A DNA stretch of 48,726 nucleotides from Dimargaris cristalligena (taxonomy: Eukaryota > Kickxellomycota > Dimargaritomycetes > Dimargaritales > Dimargaritaceae): positions 1,409 through 50,134 of the forward strand of contig JANBQC010000158.1 in NCBI GenBank assembly GCA_027576995.1, in the 5' to 3' direction. A program made the translations under genes and the position numbers. The notes beneath the pieces are model-generated. The model ran no database searches. It was given only the letters and a program-made list of their open reading frames with translations, and was not told the DNA's origin. The stretch's first letter is position 1, and the number at the start of each line of letters is the position of its first letter. Below are positions 1 through 9,878 of this stretch, one piece after another.

Positions 1-531
1 TTATAGGGGTAGCACAAATAGCAGGCTGGTCCAAACTAGGGCTGGCAACTCAGATTATCCAGACTCAAATAAATAGCGGCGTATTTAATGGGGGGGGGAG
101 ACTATGTATATATGTATATTTGGATATATATATATGTGTATGTGTTATATGTAGGTGTCAATGGACGAACCCATTCAATAGCTAGACAACGCCTAAGATA
201 CGAATCGGCTTACCACCAACAAACACAGCTAGGGTGATAAAGCGCAAACACAAGGCAGTAAGGGAAATAGGGGGAAGGTAATAGAGATGACTGGAAATTA
301 AGGAGGGAGTGGGTAATAGCGATAGGATAAAGGGAGTTGTGAAGAGAATGGTGTATCAAAAATATTTGGACTAACTAATCCGGCGTAATTGATATCATTA
401 CAATTATACCTCTTATCCCTCTGTTTTAAGCAGGAACCAAATGCCTAAAAACGATTTTCGACAAAAAAGATATAGCGCACAGTGAAGAGAGTGAGAGAGC
501 CACCAGCCCTAAGCCCGGCTCAGACTAGCGA
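1..531. other. 3' flank of the myosin gene, no gene seen
   Basis: This AT-rich stretch lies downstream of the myosin stop codon. It holds a run of nine G at 90-98 and an imperfect TA/TG dinucleotide tract at about 104-153. No reading frame with protein-like composition was found on either strand. Confidence 0.6.
104..153. repeat. Imperfect TA/TG microsatellite
   Basis: Alternating pyrimidine-purine tract of TATA and TGTG units, directly visible. It sits in the 3' flank of the myosin gene and follows a G9 homopolymer by a few bases. Confidence 0.7.
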
Positions 532-3500
532 TTAAATATGTTGCACAGGGGCTCCGGCAGGCATGATGGCAGCGTGGATAACTCCAGGATGGCTTTGCAC
601 GAGTGACCGGACACGGGCCAGATTGAGCTTGGGAGGAATATACTTTTCAATAAGGGGAACTTTACGGGCGGTCAGGTACAGGACCTGCTCGTTGAGGTCA
701 TTGGAGTCAAGTAGCAAGGAATCGATCCGCTCGCTGCTGGCACTGCGCCGGGCAATTTCAGCCAAAATATCTTGACTGATGGGATTCTCATAGTCCGAAA
801 TGGAGTAAATAGAGAGTAGCTTCTTGATCTGGGCCGGATTGAGTAGGTCGCAAACGTCGAACATCACATTGATATCGGCAAGGGTGGATTTTTGCAGTTG
901 GAGTAATTTGACCGCCTGCAGAAGCATTTCGGAGTGGCGGGTACTGTCCGACACGTCGTGGGCCTTGCACCACTCTTCCAGTCGAGTCAGGTTATACTGG
1001 ATCTGCATACCCCGCTTCCAGGAGCAGAAGTTCTTACGCATGATAATGTGGTTGAAGGCGGTCACGCCGATGGTGCTCAGCAGCTCCGAGATGATCTGCT
1101 TCATAATGGCGGGGTCCACACAGTAGAACTGCATAATCTTCCACACATTGTTGAAGAAATTGAGCACATGTTCAATCTTGACGCTCGACTCTTTAGGTCC
1201 GATGATCTTGCTCAGGAAGTTCGAGTCGTTTGACCGGAACCCAGGAAGGGCCTCGCTCTCCACCACGCCGGGAATAATAAGCTTGATGAAGCGCTTCTGC
1301 AGCTCCTTGACCCAACCGAAGTAAATGTCGGACAACAGGGACTCAAGGTACTGCATAGATTCGCCCATGGCCCGTTCGGACTCCACGAATTCGTACATGT
1401 TGGTGTCGTGTTCGCTCATGGTGGTTTTGATGATGGACAACAACTCAAACACATTGGAGAGCCAGAAGGCGCAGTCAAAGTCGCTGTCGAACGATACCGT
1501 TTGCTTCTGGATAGTGGCAATCACACTCATCATCAGCTTCTGGATACGCGAGGACATGTTGTACTTGAACATTTGAATGGCGCAGAATCCGATCAGGTGG
1601 GCGGGATAGACTAGCTCTAGGGCGGGGAACTCGTATTGGAAGTTGGGGATGGGTACGACCAGCGTGTGGATGAGCTCGTCCAGGATCTCATTGATAAGCT
1701 CGTCGCTATCGAGAATGCGCTCAATTTCCTCGGGGCCAAGGAACGGGTATTCGGCACTCCCGTTCATGGTGCTGTACGTGTCCGACTCGTCCATTCCACC
1801 GTTGGCATCAAACTGCAACTTGAGCATGTTGGCCAAGTCCGACCCCTGAGTAGCGCCGATGGTGGCACGCTTCCACTTCTGGCCGGACGCCCGGTTGTTG
1901 GCCGCGCTGCGAGGGCCGGAGGCAAAGTCGGGCTGGGACATCTTGCGATCGCGCTGGTTGGAGAACAGGGTGTTATCGGACGTATTGGAGACTCCGGAGG
2001 GGTGGTGCAGATGCTGGTTACTCACCGAGGCCAGCTGCAGCTTAAGGTTGGCGATTTCCTCCTGCAGGTTCAGGATCATGGTCTGGCTGTTCTTGTGCTC
2101 GGTGGAGGAGACCTGGGCCTTGGCTAGTTTGCCCCGGACCTCTTCGATTTCGTCCTCCTTCAGCTGGAATTCCTCGGCCAACTTCTCCAGTTGCTGGGTC
2201 AAGGCCTCGTAGTCCTCCTTAATCTTACCCAGTTCCTTGGTACGTTCGGCGAGCGTCTGCTCTTTCTGGGCAATGATGGTGGCCATCTGTGCTTCCAGGC
2301 CGCGCCACTTGTCGTAGTATGACGTGGACCGATTTTCCATGTCGGCGTACTTCTTCTTAAGCAGGCGGTGTTCCTCCTTCTCGGTAGCCAGTTGGCGGGT
2401 CAGTTCCATGACCTTGTTCTCCAGGTTCATTGAGGCTTCCTTGATGCGGTTGATGGACCGGGCCTCAATGCGCAGGGTTTTGAGTTCCTTTCGGGCGGTG
2501 CGGCGTCGGATACAGGACTGCATCATGACCACCAGCTGCAACTCACGCTGGTAGACCCGACGAGCCAGGAAGGCGCGGCAGTACTTCTGCATCGTCACGG
2601 CGGCGGTTCGAGTGCGCAGATCCTGGAACCATTGGCGAGTGAGGTACCCGCGGGAGTACCGCTGGATGGTAATGCAACTCTTGCGCCGGTTGACGTAAAG
2701 CCGGCGATGGTGCTGGGCCCGCCACCAAGTTTGAATCTGGAGGGCGGCCCGGTTCCGGCGCAGGGCTGTGGCCTGCTGCTGGGCTATCCGGCGGCGTACC
2801 ATGGCTTGGAGCTGGATCAACGCAGCCCGGGTGCGCAGGTACTTCTTGCGCTGGATCATGCGGCGAGCGTTCTTCTGGATCAGGGTGGCGCAGTGGTTGA
2901 GGCGTTCCGTGCGAAGCTTTTCCAGGAAGGCCAGCTGGCCAGCGCGGAAGAAGACTTTAGTGAGACCAATCTGATATTTATCGGACTCGGGCATAGTAGC
3001 GGCCAGGATCTGTTGGGCGAGGTCCCGGGGGTCGGCAGTACGAGTACTGTCTTTGGCAAGGATGTAGTACCGCTCGTCGAACTCGGGGATCATACGGCGG
3101 GAGGGGTAACCACTGCAACTGATACGAATCGTCTCTAATACACCACAGGCGCGAAGTTGCGAGAGGACCATCTGGGGGTCAAAGGCCCAGGCGACTTTGC
3201 TCTCGTTGGGCTTAATGCAGCGGATGTAATGGGACTCGGTCGAGCCAATGGTGTCCATTAAATTGATCAGGGAGGCTTTGAAAACGGAACCGAGCGTCTT
3301 CATCTTCTTCCCGGCACCGGCACCTCCAAATCCACGACCACGCACGGGGGTGGGGGAGGTCGGAGAGACCCGGCGGGCGTCGGCGGAGGTATCTTCAGAG
3401 CGGCTCTGGTGGTTTAATACGTCGCAAAGGAAGCCAAACTTACTGGCCCGTAGCACATCCGAGAGTTCCTCGGGTACAGTATCCTTGTTCTTCTCCAGGA

Positions 3501-5292
3501 AGCCTTCGGACTCGTACGTGACTCCGTGGGCGTAGTGGTGGACAGTGAAGGCCGAATTGGAGAAGCGGGGTTTGGTAAAGACCGGGGGAGGACCGGTGGT
3601 CTTTGCGCTCGGCCGATCCGGGAGGGAGAGCTGTTTGTAGAGCTTGTTAATGAGAGAGGAGTCGGAGCCGTTAGGAAGACGGCTCTCTTCGTCCAGCAGA
3701 GCCAGAACACCGAGTTTGCCCTCGATCAAGTCAATGCACGGCTGGTTGTCGCTATAGTCGATGAAGGTCCAGTTAGCAATCTGCTCGCGGGCGTACTCCT
3801 CCTGCTCGAGTTTAAACACGTGTTTGTTGAACTCCTGTTGCAGCTTTTCGTTGGCGTAGTTGATGCAAAATTGCTCAAAGGAGTTCTTCTCAAAGTGTTC
3901 GAAGCCGTAGATATCCAGGACGCCAATGAAGCAACGGGCCTCGGTTAACATCTCAGGGGTGCACAGGCTTTGGTTAATGGCGGCCACCAGCCAGTCAAAC
4001 AAATGGGCGTAAATGAATTTGGCGACCGAATCCCTCACGAGCATAGACTGCTGCCGGTTGAGGCTGCTGACAATTTTCTCGGTTCGAGTCACAATCTGTT
4101 TCTTGATTAGCCACTTTTGGAACTGGGCACTGTCGAGCTGCAGGAGCTGGACGGCCTTTTGATAGGCCGGGTCCTGCTCGTTGACGTAGGCACCGCTGCG
4201 GTCGGTCCCGCCAAATTCCACGTTACCCAGGTGGAGCAGACCGGCAAGGAGGCGGAAGATGGCCTTTTGCTGGTTGGCATCGATGCCCACGGTGGTGAGG
4301 GCGTTGATGGTGGCTTCGAATTCCTCCGTATCATCCACGCCGGAAATCACCCCCTCCCCGCCTTGGTTCAGGTAGTGGAAGTCGGCGTAGTTCGTAATGC
4401 CGAGTTCAGCGCGTTCGGCCGGCGACGCGGCCTCGCAGAGCTGGTAAAAGATATGGTAGTTCCGCTCGGTAGGGGGTTGGTAAATCAAGCGGGAGCGCTC
4501 CAGAAGATAGGTACGAATCCGTGCGCCGACGATTTTGAACTCGTGGCTGAATTTAATTTCAATGTACTTGCCGAAGCGGGAACTGTTGTCGTTGCGGGTG
4601 GTTTTGGCGTTACCGAAGGATTCCAGAATGGGGTTGGTGGCCAGAATCTGTTCTTCCACCTTACTCAATTCAGGCTGACTGGAAGACCCCTTGGGCTTGG
4701 TGATGGCGGGAGTCTGGTGGACTGACGCTAGATACCGCATAATATATTTGGCACTCACGGTTTTACCGGCACCACTCTCGCCGGAAACAATGATGGTTTG
4801 GTCCCGACCTTCACGAAGCATGCCCTGGAAGGCATCCTCGGCGATGGCGAATAAGTGGGGTTCCAGCTCCCCCCGGGACTTGCCTGAGTAGGCTTCAATA
4901 ATGTCTTGGGAGTATAGTGAGACCCGCTGGAAAGGGTTCACGGCAATGAGAACGATACCCGAGTAAGTATAAATGTTATGCTGAGCGTACCGCGTGCGAA
5001 TATTGTGCAGCACGGCCGGCTCGTGCAGATGGCTGAGATGAGTTAGGTCATCGATGCCCTCGAGGATGGGGGGATTGCAAAGTGGGGGAAGCGAGACTTT
5101 CTTGGAGTCGACGTCCTCGTAGGTGGCTTCGACGGTCATGGTTTCGCTGTCCTCGGTCTCGAACTGAAGGATGGCTTTGGGGCCCTGGGAGGTCCGGCTG
5201 GTTAGGGAGGCCCGGACCCAGCCTTTCTCATCGTCCGGGAACCAGGCCCGGGTGCCCTTGACATAGAGATCTAATACGTGTGTTCCCGCCAT
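532..5292 (-). CDS. MYO2: Class V myosin heavy chain (Myo2/Myo5-type cargo motor)
   Basis: Single-exon gene for a 1586-residue unconventional myosin that walks on actin and carries secretory vesicles and organelles to growth sites. The motor domain spans about residues 70-795, with P-loop GESGAGKT at 171-178, switch I NDNSSRFGK near 234-242, and switch II DIYGFE at 460-465. The TEDS-rule position, 16 residues before DSVAK, is Glu405, as expected for a motor that needs no heavy-chain phosphorylation. Six IQ light-chain motifs follow at about 800-940, then a coiled coil to about 1120, a low-complexity linker, and a C-terminal DIL cargo-binding globular tail (about 1270-1520). Length is typical of fungal Myo2. 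The start MAGTHVLDLYVKG is followed directly by the SH3-like N-domain. It shares an upstream region with the divergent Mis18 gene. The lack of introns in 4.8 kb contrasts with heavily split neighbours. Confidence 0.97.
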   Translation of the reverse strand: MAGTHVLDLYVKGTRAWFPDDEKGWVRASLTSRTSQGPKAILQFETEDSETMTVEATYEDVDSKKVSLPPLCNPPILEGIDDLTHLSHLHEPAVLHNIRTRYAQHNIYTYSGIVLIAVNPFQRVSLYSQDIIEAYSGKSRGELEPHLFAIAEDAFQGMLREGRDQTIIVSGESGAGKTVSAKYIMRYLASVHQTPAITKPKGSSSQPELSKVEEQILATNPILESFGNAKTTRNDNSSRFGKYIEIKFSHEFKIVGARIRTYLLERSRLIYQPPTERNYHIFYQLCEAASPAERAELGITNYADFHYLNQGGEGVISGVDDTEEFEATINALTTVGIDANQQKAIFRLLAGLLHLGNVEFGGTDRSGAYVNEQDPAYQKAVQLLQLDSAQFQKWLIKKQIVTRTEKIVSSLNRQQSMLVRDSVAKFIYAHLFDWLVAAINQSLCTPEMLTEARCFIGVLDIYGFEHFEKNSFEQFCINYANEKLQQEFNKHVFKLEQEEYAREQIANWTFIDYSDNQPCIDLIEGKLGVLALLDEESRLPNGSDSSLINKLYKQLSLPDRPSAKTTGPPPVFTKPRFSNSAFTVHHYAHGVTYESEGFLEKNKDTVPEELSDVLRASKFGFLCDVLNHQSRSEDTSADARRVSPTSPTPVRGRGFGGAGAGKKMKTLGSVFKASLINLMDTIGSTESHYIRCIKPNESKVAWAFDPQMVLSQLRACGVLETIRISCSGYPSRRMIPEFDERYYILAKDSTRTADPRDLAQQILAATMPESDKYQIGLTKVFFRAGQLAFLEKLRTERLNHCATLIQKNARRMIQRKKYLRTRAALIQLQAMVRRRIAQQQATALRRNRAALQIQTWWRAQHHRRLYVNRRKSCITIQRYSRGYLTRQWFQDLRTRTAAVTMQKYCRAFLARRVYQRELQLVVMMQSCIRRRTARKELKTLRIEARSINRIKEASMNLENKVMELTRQLATEKEEHRLLKKKYADMENRSTSYYDKWRGLEAQMATIIAQKEQTLAERTKELGKIKEDYEALTQQLEKLAEEFQLKEDEIEEVRGKLAKAQVSSTEHKNSQTMILNLQEEIANLKLQLASVSNQHLHHPSGVSNTSDNTLFSNQRDRKMSQPDFASGPRSAANNRASGQKWKRATIGATQGSDLANMLKLQFDANGGMDESDTYSTMNGSAEYPFLGPEEIERILDSDELINEILDELIHTLVVPIPNFQYEFPALELVYPAHLIGFCAIQMFKYNMSSRIQKLMMSVIATIQKQTVSFDSDFDCAFWLSNVFELLSIIKTTMSEHDTNMYEFVESERAMGESMQYLESLLSDIYFGWVKELQKRFIKLIIPGVVESEALPGFRSNDSNFLSKIIGPKESSVKIEHVLNFFNNVWKIMQFYCVDPAIMKQIISELLSTIGVTAFNHIIMRKNFCSWKRGMQIQYNLTRLEEWCKAHDVSDSTRHSEMLLQAVKLLQLQKSTLADINVMFDVCDLLNPAQIKKLLSIYSISDYENPISQDILAEIARRSASSERIDSLLLDSNDLNEQVLYLTARKVPLIEKYIPPKLNLARVRSLVQSHPGVIHAAIMPAGAPVQHI

Positions 5293-5929
5293 GGGTGCGA
5301 TGGGGCAAAGGGAGCGAGAGGGGGATAGTGGTGCTCAAAACAGTCCTAACGAAGGACTGAGTACAGCGGAGTTGAACAACGGGATAGGGAAGCCGAAAGG
5401 TAATGCGAAGCGGAGAGGTAAGAGGGACAGATGACCATGTACAGACAACAGCCGGTGGGGAGGGGGTGCATACATACATAGACGATGGAGGGGGTTAGAG
5501 AGTGCAGCCTAGACTAGTAAAGTTGACCAGGGTAGAGGAGAATAGTAGCCCGTAGGTTACACTAGATAAGTGGACCGTGCTTAGTGGCGGGTATAACAAA
5601 AATAAAAGCGTCAGCTCCGACGCAGTGGGAGATGAGGGGAGGCGGGTAGTATAGTCCAGGGGCGGAGCTTGGAATCGGGAAGTCCCTCTCGTCCAACAAC
5701 AGGGACCGAATACAGTGGAGATGGTGGTCGAATGAAACGGTGCGCTTACCCTTGCTGCGCTTGGGAGACGGCGTTTGGCAATATTGCTGGGCGGTTGCAA
5801 AGAGTGGCAAGTGTACAATAATAAGGTCACAGGAGATGGAGCCCTGGCACAGGCTGGGCAGAGATGACGAGCAGCGGGGAAACCAGGAGCACCAATGTTG
5901 GCCTAGAAACGCAGGAAAGAAAACGCAAA

Positions 5930-6060
5930 ATAGAGGATGCAGGCGCAGAGGAAAGGCAGAATATAAAAGAAAAGAGGTGAAGAGAAGAGAGAAGAGAAGA
6001 GAAGAGAAGATGAGCGCAACGGAATCCCGAGTAGAGTCAGCTGAGGGAGAGAGACACTGA
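5930..6060. repeat. Homopurine-rich tract
   Basis: The plus strand is almost entirely A/G across about 130 bases, with repeated AGAGAAG-like units around 5976-6010. On the myosin sense strand this is a CT-rich leader or promoter tract, a common element upstream of highly expressed fungal genes. Confidence 0.6.
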
Positions 6061-6159
6061 GAGCGGGAGGGAGAGGGCTTATACGAAGAATGGTGACAAG
6101 GGCCCGGCCCGAGTGTATGCGAGTTGAGGTCTCTGTCAGAGCTGGGCCCCGGCTTAGCA

Positions 6160-6297
6160 ATGTCAGCTATTGTTGTTGCTATTATATGCTATTTTGACTG
6201 GTTCAACACCCCTTCCGCACATCCGATTGTCCGCTGTTTTATCCGTCAGAATCACGCTGTTAATGCCTCCGTTATCGTTATTCGAGTGATTGATTAG
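6160..6297 (+). other. Possible 45-codon upstream ORF of Mis18, ending at a splice donor
   Basis: An ATG at 6160 opens 45 codons with a hydrophobic start (MSAIVVAIICYFDWF), and the TAG stop is immediately followed by GTAAGT at 6298. A matching acceptor (CATGTAG) lies at 6395-6401, so a 104-nt intron in the Mis18 5' leader is plausible. This could be an upstream ORF, or an unrelated small exon. No family was recognised. Confidence 0.25.
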
Positions 6298-6475
6298 GTA
6301 AGTGCCTGCTGCTTCACCGACTCCTTCAACTCGATCCAGCAGCACCTCAACTCCCTTACCACTAATCAATAGGTCTGGCTGCTGCCGTGTTTTTCATGTA
6401 GGATTGGGGAAGCGAACCGCTCAGTCCCGCTAGTGTGGGGAACCCCCTGTTATTAATAAAGTCCCTCCGTAACCA

Positions 6476-7120
6476 ATGTCGGGGCCCCCTATTTGCGAAT
6501 CCACCAAACCCATTCTCTCTTCCATTGACTTGCATTTGTGCTTCAGCCAGCCCGGCACTTTCCACCGCTTGCCCTACCCCCTTTCCCGCCTCGCGATGGT
6601 GCCCCGCTTTACCCTGCCCGGCACCGACCTTCCCACTGGCCAGGCGGTCTACTTTTGTAAACATTGTCGAACCATTCTAGCCGATTCCACGACATGGACG
6701 GCCCTAGTTCCCGAACTTGATTCCATCGTATTCAAGACCCAGGCCGGTACCCTGGACCATGCAACCGCGCTGCGAATCTCCCGTCCCAACGAACCGGGCG
6801 TCCCTGGAAGCTACCACCAGCTGGCCTGTCGCCGATGTCGCCGGGTGGTAGGCCGACGGTATATCGTCACAACCCCACAGTGGTCCGAAATGCTACAAGA
6901 CCAGTTTGCGCTGGAGCGCGATCACATCCTTGCTTACCACCTGGTTTCGGGTCCTGCCACTGCCACTGCCACCGCCACCAGCACCACCACCACTGCGGAG
7001 GACCCGGCCTTCCAGGAACTGGCCGAAGATATGACCCGAGTCAAGCGGCTGATCTGTGTGCTAAACGAACGGCTAATGCAGGTAGAGACCCTGCTGCAAG
7101 CCAACGGAGACTACTCGTGA
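6476..7120 (+). CDS. MIS18: Mis18/Yippee-fold kinetochore protein
   Basis: Intronless gene for up to 214 residues. The protein carries a Mis18 (Yippee-like) zinc domain. One CxxC pair, FCKHCRT, follows the start of the domain and a second, LACRRCRR, comes about 65 residues later, followed by the family-typical run from VVGRRYIVTTP to LAYHLVSG. In this family the domain helps license centromeres for deposition of the CENP-A histone variant. A Thr/Ala-rich spacer and a short C-terminal predicted coiled coil (VKRLICVLNERLMQVETLL) follow, matching the Mis18 oligomerisation helix. Two starts are possible: ATG 6476, or ATG 6596 (MVPRFTLPG), which begins just before the domain and looks at least as likely. 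Divergent from the myosin gene and convergent with MDM31. Confidence 0.88.
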   Translation: MSGPPICESTKPILSSIDLHLCFSQPGTFHRLPYPLSRLAMVPRFTLPGTDLPTGQAVYFCKHCRTILADSTTWTALVPELDSIVFKTQAGTLDHATALRISRPNEPGVPGSYHQLACRRCRRVVGRRYIVTTPQWSEMLQDQFALERDHILAYHLVSGPATATATATSTTTTAEDPAFQELAEDMTRVKRLICVLNERLMQVETLLQANGDYS

Positions 7121-7709
7121 CCTTTCCAATGGGCCTCGGCTGATTTAAAAATAGCAGCACCCTCTGTTTGGTTAGCTTAACAATGTACTATAAAATCGTT
7201 ATCCTCAAACGGAGTTTCCGATGCAGCGGCCCCTAGCCCAACTTGGGCCATCCCTAGTTGTTAATTGGCCCACGACACTCTTGGCCGCGTTTAGAAGTAT
7301 TTTCACGATAATCTTGTCATTGGGGTGTGGTGGGGGAGGAGGAGGAGGTTAATCGCTGGACTATATACCGGGCCAGATTACCAGCCCCCTTGAAATAATT
7401 CCCTCGATCCACTTGGACATTGTTCGCTCTTCATGATAAAAACTAATGATTGTATTTATGCGTCATGGATTATTATCACGGATGGGCATGGGTCAATGGA
7501 CGGTGCCAGATATATGGTACAGGAGTGCTACGAATAAATGCTAAAAGGGTAGGAAGTTTTGTAAAGGAAGGGAGTTCAGCCACGGGGAAGCCGGATTTTT
7601 TCGGAGGGACCCCCTCCTAGGGTTGTATAGCAAACGGCCAGCAGCCTTGGTTAGAGTTAACTGAGACGAAGACTAAGGTCACCATTACTGGCCTATTCAA
7701 CCATGGGCC
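7121..7709. other. Convergent 3' intergenic region, Mis18 / MDM31
   Basis: Both flanking genes end into this 0.6 kb stretch, so it should contain their 3' UTRs. A short GGAGGAGGAGG tract lies near 7335-7348. No gene-like ORF was seen. Confidence 0.55.
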
Positions 7710-9878
7710 CTAATTGGGCGTATCATTCACCAGCCCGAGGTAGTGCCAAAAGCCTCGCTTCCCCCGGGCATACTCTAACACTGCAATGATGTTCCGGGTC
7801 ACCATCTGAACTCCCCACAAACCGACTCGCTTCAAGCGCCGGTTACGTTCACGTTCATCATAGGCCAGTTGAACAATTCCCTTGCCAATTTCCGCCGAAG
7901 CGTAGTCCGCAAATCGCGAGTCATAAACGCTCCAGGAGCCATCAAAGTCCGAGAAGCGCATAGAAAACCGACAGGGGATGGGAGTTACCGTGCGGTTAGC
8001 GTTCATGTAGGCCACAATCGGGCGGATAAGGGCATTGTTCAGGTAGGTCAAGTCGGAGGTTTGGAGAGGCACCGACGCCCGGGGGTTACGGAAAGTGACC
8101 TGGAGGTCGAATTGGATCTGGGGATCAATCTCGTGGAGGAGCCACCGGGTCGAAGGGGAGGCAGCGGGACTTGAAGATTGGGTTTCGCGGGTAGGTAGAG
8201 TCGGGTTGCTCGAGAGTGGGGGCATTCCCCGGGGCCCCTGGTCGTCAAAGCGGTGTCGGATAGAGTTGTTGATATTGGCCACGAGGGGGATATGCGGGGC
8301 CTGGTTAATGGCCTGCTCCAGGTCATCCGCCAGCCCATGGACCAATTTCTTGATAGGTTCCGCATGCGGATCGGTAGGGAAGGTAATGATCGCATCCATG
8401 TCGACCTGCCCGTCCGTGATCCACCCAAAGGGACCATCGATACCGCCGTTTAGATGGCCAACCGGGACTCCATCTATGCGTAAGTGAGAGCGCTTGACTG
8501 GCGGACCAGTTTCGGTCGGAGGAACGAGGCATCGCTGGTCCGGCAAAGGCGCTGGGGTTTCACGTGCCATGGACCGCAGCGGTGCGGTTCGACCAGGCTG
8601 GATGGAACCCGCAATACTAGTGGTGGGGTCCTGGGCCCGGTGGATGCTGAATAAACAGTTGCTGTAGCTACCAACCATCGAGTCCGCCGATAAAATATCG
8701 AGCAAAAACCACTGTTGGCGTAGTTGGGGCAACGAGGCGGAGAAAATCGAGATGGGGAACGGTGGGAAGTTATCCGGGTAGTACATGTATACCAGCATAT
8801 CTTCGAGGTGGAAGCTTTCCAGTTCGAAATTACCCGGGCGATGTTTGGCCCGCTCGGCTTCGGGGTTGTAGGGTACGGCGGGGTCCCAGTAAACCCGGCT
8901 GCGGTCGATTACCCCACGGACACCCTTCATCGTACAGTCCTTGACTAGTCCCTTACCGTCCATCCACCGCCAGACGGAAAAGGTGACATCTATCCGGTCG
9001 ATGCGTAGGTCGTACATGGTATAATCCACCTCGGCCTGCAGGGAGTCGGGGCGAAGTTGGGCAACCTCATCCGACGGATGCTCTAGATGGTAATGATCAT
9101 CAAATCGTCGGTACGGGTTTTGGTTCGAGCGGTCCTGCTGCCTTTCCACTTGTTGCCGTGCGGTTTGCTTTACCCGCTCGGCGTATTCGGGCCCCAAATG
9201 CATAGAGACATTGCGAAGCGATATACTGCCCGTGCTCCAACTAGGGGATATGGACGATTCAAAATGAAAAGTGGCCCCCGTCAAAGTCATCAAATAATCG
9301 CCCAGTTTCCGGGCAATGTAGTCTTCGAATGAGAGGCCATTGGCGATGGCCAGTAAGAGGCTAAAAAATGTCGTGGTACCGATTAATATGAAAAGGGTGT
9401 TGCTAAGGAATATCCACGAAAATATCCCGAGCATGTCGTCCACGGTCCACGGCCGAAATGACCGCGTGAGCGCGTACCGGATATGAATTCGAGCCCGGGC
9501 CCAGCGGTTCGGCGCCTGGCGTAAAAGAGCGGCCTTATCCGATGGGGTGGAGGGTGTCCATATCGACCGATAAAAATATAACTTGTTGTAAGCGCCCGGA
9601 AGTCGATGTCCGAAGGGCGATTGGTTCACAAACCGAAATGGACGGTCCCAAGAGTAATTACAAGCCAAGCGGCGCCCCTGAAGGAGTCTACCCAGCAGCT
9701 GTGGATTGGTGCCTCCAGGGGATATGGAACTGAAACGCTCAAAAGTCAGGGGAGTCCAGCGGGGGCAATGGCTTCCATAACGGGTCTGGTTTTGTATACC
9801 GGCCGTGGACTGGGATAGTATTCGACGTGGGATCGGGGAACGGATTAGCCGACTGTACCCCCGGGTTATTGTAACCAT
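7710..9878 (-). CDS. MDM31: Mdm31/Mdm32-family mitochondrial inner-membrane protein
   Basis: Intronless gene of 722 residues from the ATG at 9878; the same frame also has an upstream ATG at 10028, giving 772. I prefer 9878 because MVTITRGYSRLIRSPIPRR is basic and hydroxylated, like a mitochondrial presequence. A hydrophobic membrane segment lies at about residues 149-177, followed by the conserved Mdm31 region with KLGDYLMTLTGATFHFES, YDLRIDRIDVTFSVWRWMDG and LEDMLVYMYYPDNFPPFPISIF. A second conserved block lies near the C terminus. Yeast Mdm31 is needed for mitochondrial shape, nucleoid organisation and phospholipid balance. The 3' end converges with Mis18. Confidence 0.93.
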   Translation of the reverse strand: MVTITRGYSRLIRSPIPRRILSQSTAGIQNQTRYGSHCPRWTPLTFERFSSISPGGTNPQLLGRLLQGRRLACNYSWDRPFRFVNQSPFGHRLPGAYNKLYFYRSIWTPSTPSDKAALLRQAPNRWARARIHIRYALTRSFRPWTVDDMLGIFSWIFLSNTLFILIGTTTFFSLLLAIANGLSFEDYIARKLGDYLMTLTGATFHFESSISPSWSTGSISLRNVSMHLGPEYAERVKQTARQQVERQQDRSNQNPYRRFDDHYHLEHPSDEVAQLRPDSLQAEVDYTMYDLRIDRIDVTFSVWRWMDGKGLVKDCTMKGVRGVIDRSRVYWDPAVPYNPEAERAKHRPGNFELESFHLEDMLVYMYYPDNFPPFPISIFSASLPQLRQQWFLLDILSADSMVGSYSNCLFSIHRAQDPTTSIAGSIQPGRTAPLRSMARETPAPLPDQRCLVPPTETGPPVKRSHLRIDGVPVGHLNGGIDGPFGWITDGQVDMDAIITFPTDPHAEPIKKLVHGLADDLEQAINQAPHIPLVANINNSIRHRFDDQGPRGMPPLSSNPTLPTRETQSSSPAASPSTRWLLHEIDPQIQFDLQVTFRNPRASVPLQTSDLTYLNNALIRPIVAYMNANRTVTPIPCRFSMRFSDFDGSWSVYDSRFADYASAEIGKGIVQLAYDERERNRRLKRVGLWGVQMVTRNIIAVLEYARGKRGFWHYLGLVNDTPN

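Larger units (their letters stand above)
5293..6475. promoter_or_regulatory. Divergent intergenic region between myosin V and Mis18
   Basis: About 1.2 kb separating two divergently transcribed genes, so it must hold both promoters and 5' leaders. A purine-rich stretch of GA/AGAGAAG units lies at about 5930-6060. A small ORF (6160-6297) and a consensus splice donor (6298) suggest a spliced Mis18 leader. No clear TATA box was identified. Confidence 0.55.

Noticed and set aside
1636..2127. 163-codon plus-strand ORF
   Set aside because: It lies wholly antisense to the myosin V coding sequence and its composition reflects the opposite strand's codons.
4117..4725. 202-codon plus-strand ORF opposite the myosin motor domain
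   Set aside because: Antisense shadow of conserved motor sequence; no family features.
6362..6664. 100-codon minus-strand ORF over the Mis18 start region
   Set aside because: Gly/Arg-rich low-complexity reading opposite a real gene; no start context or homology.
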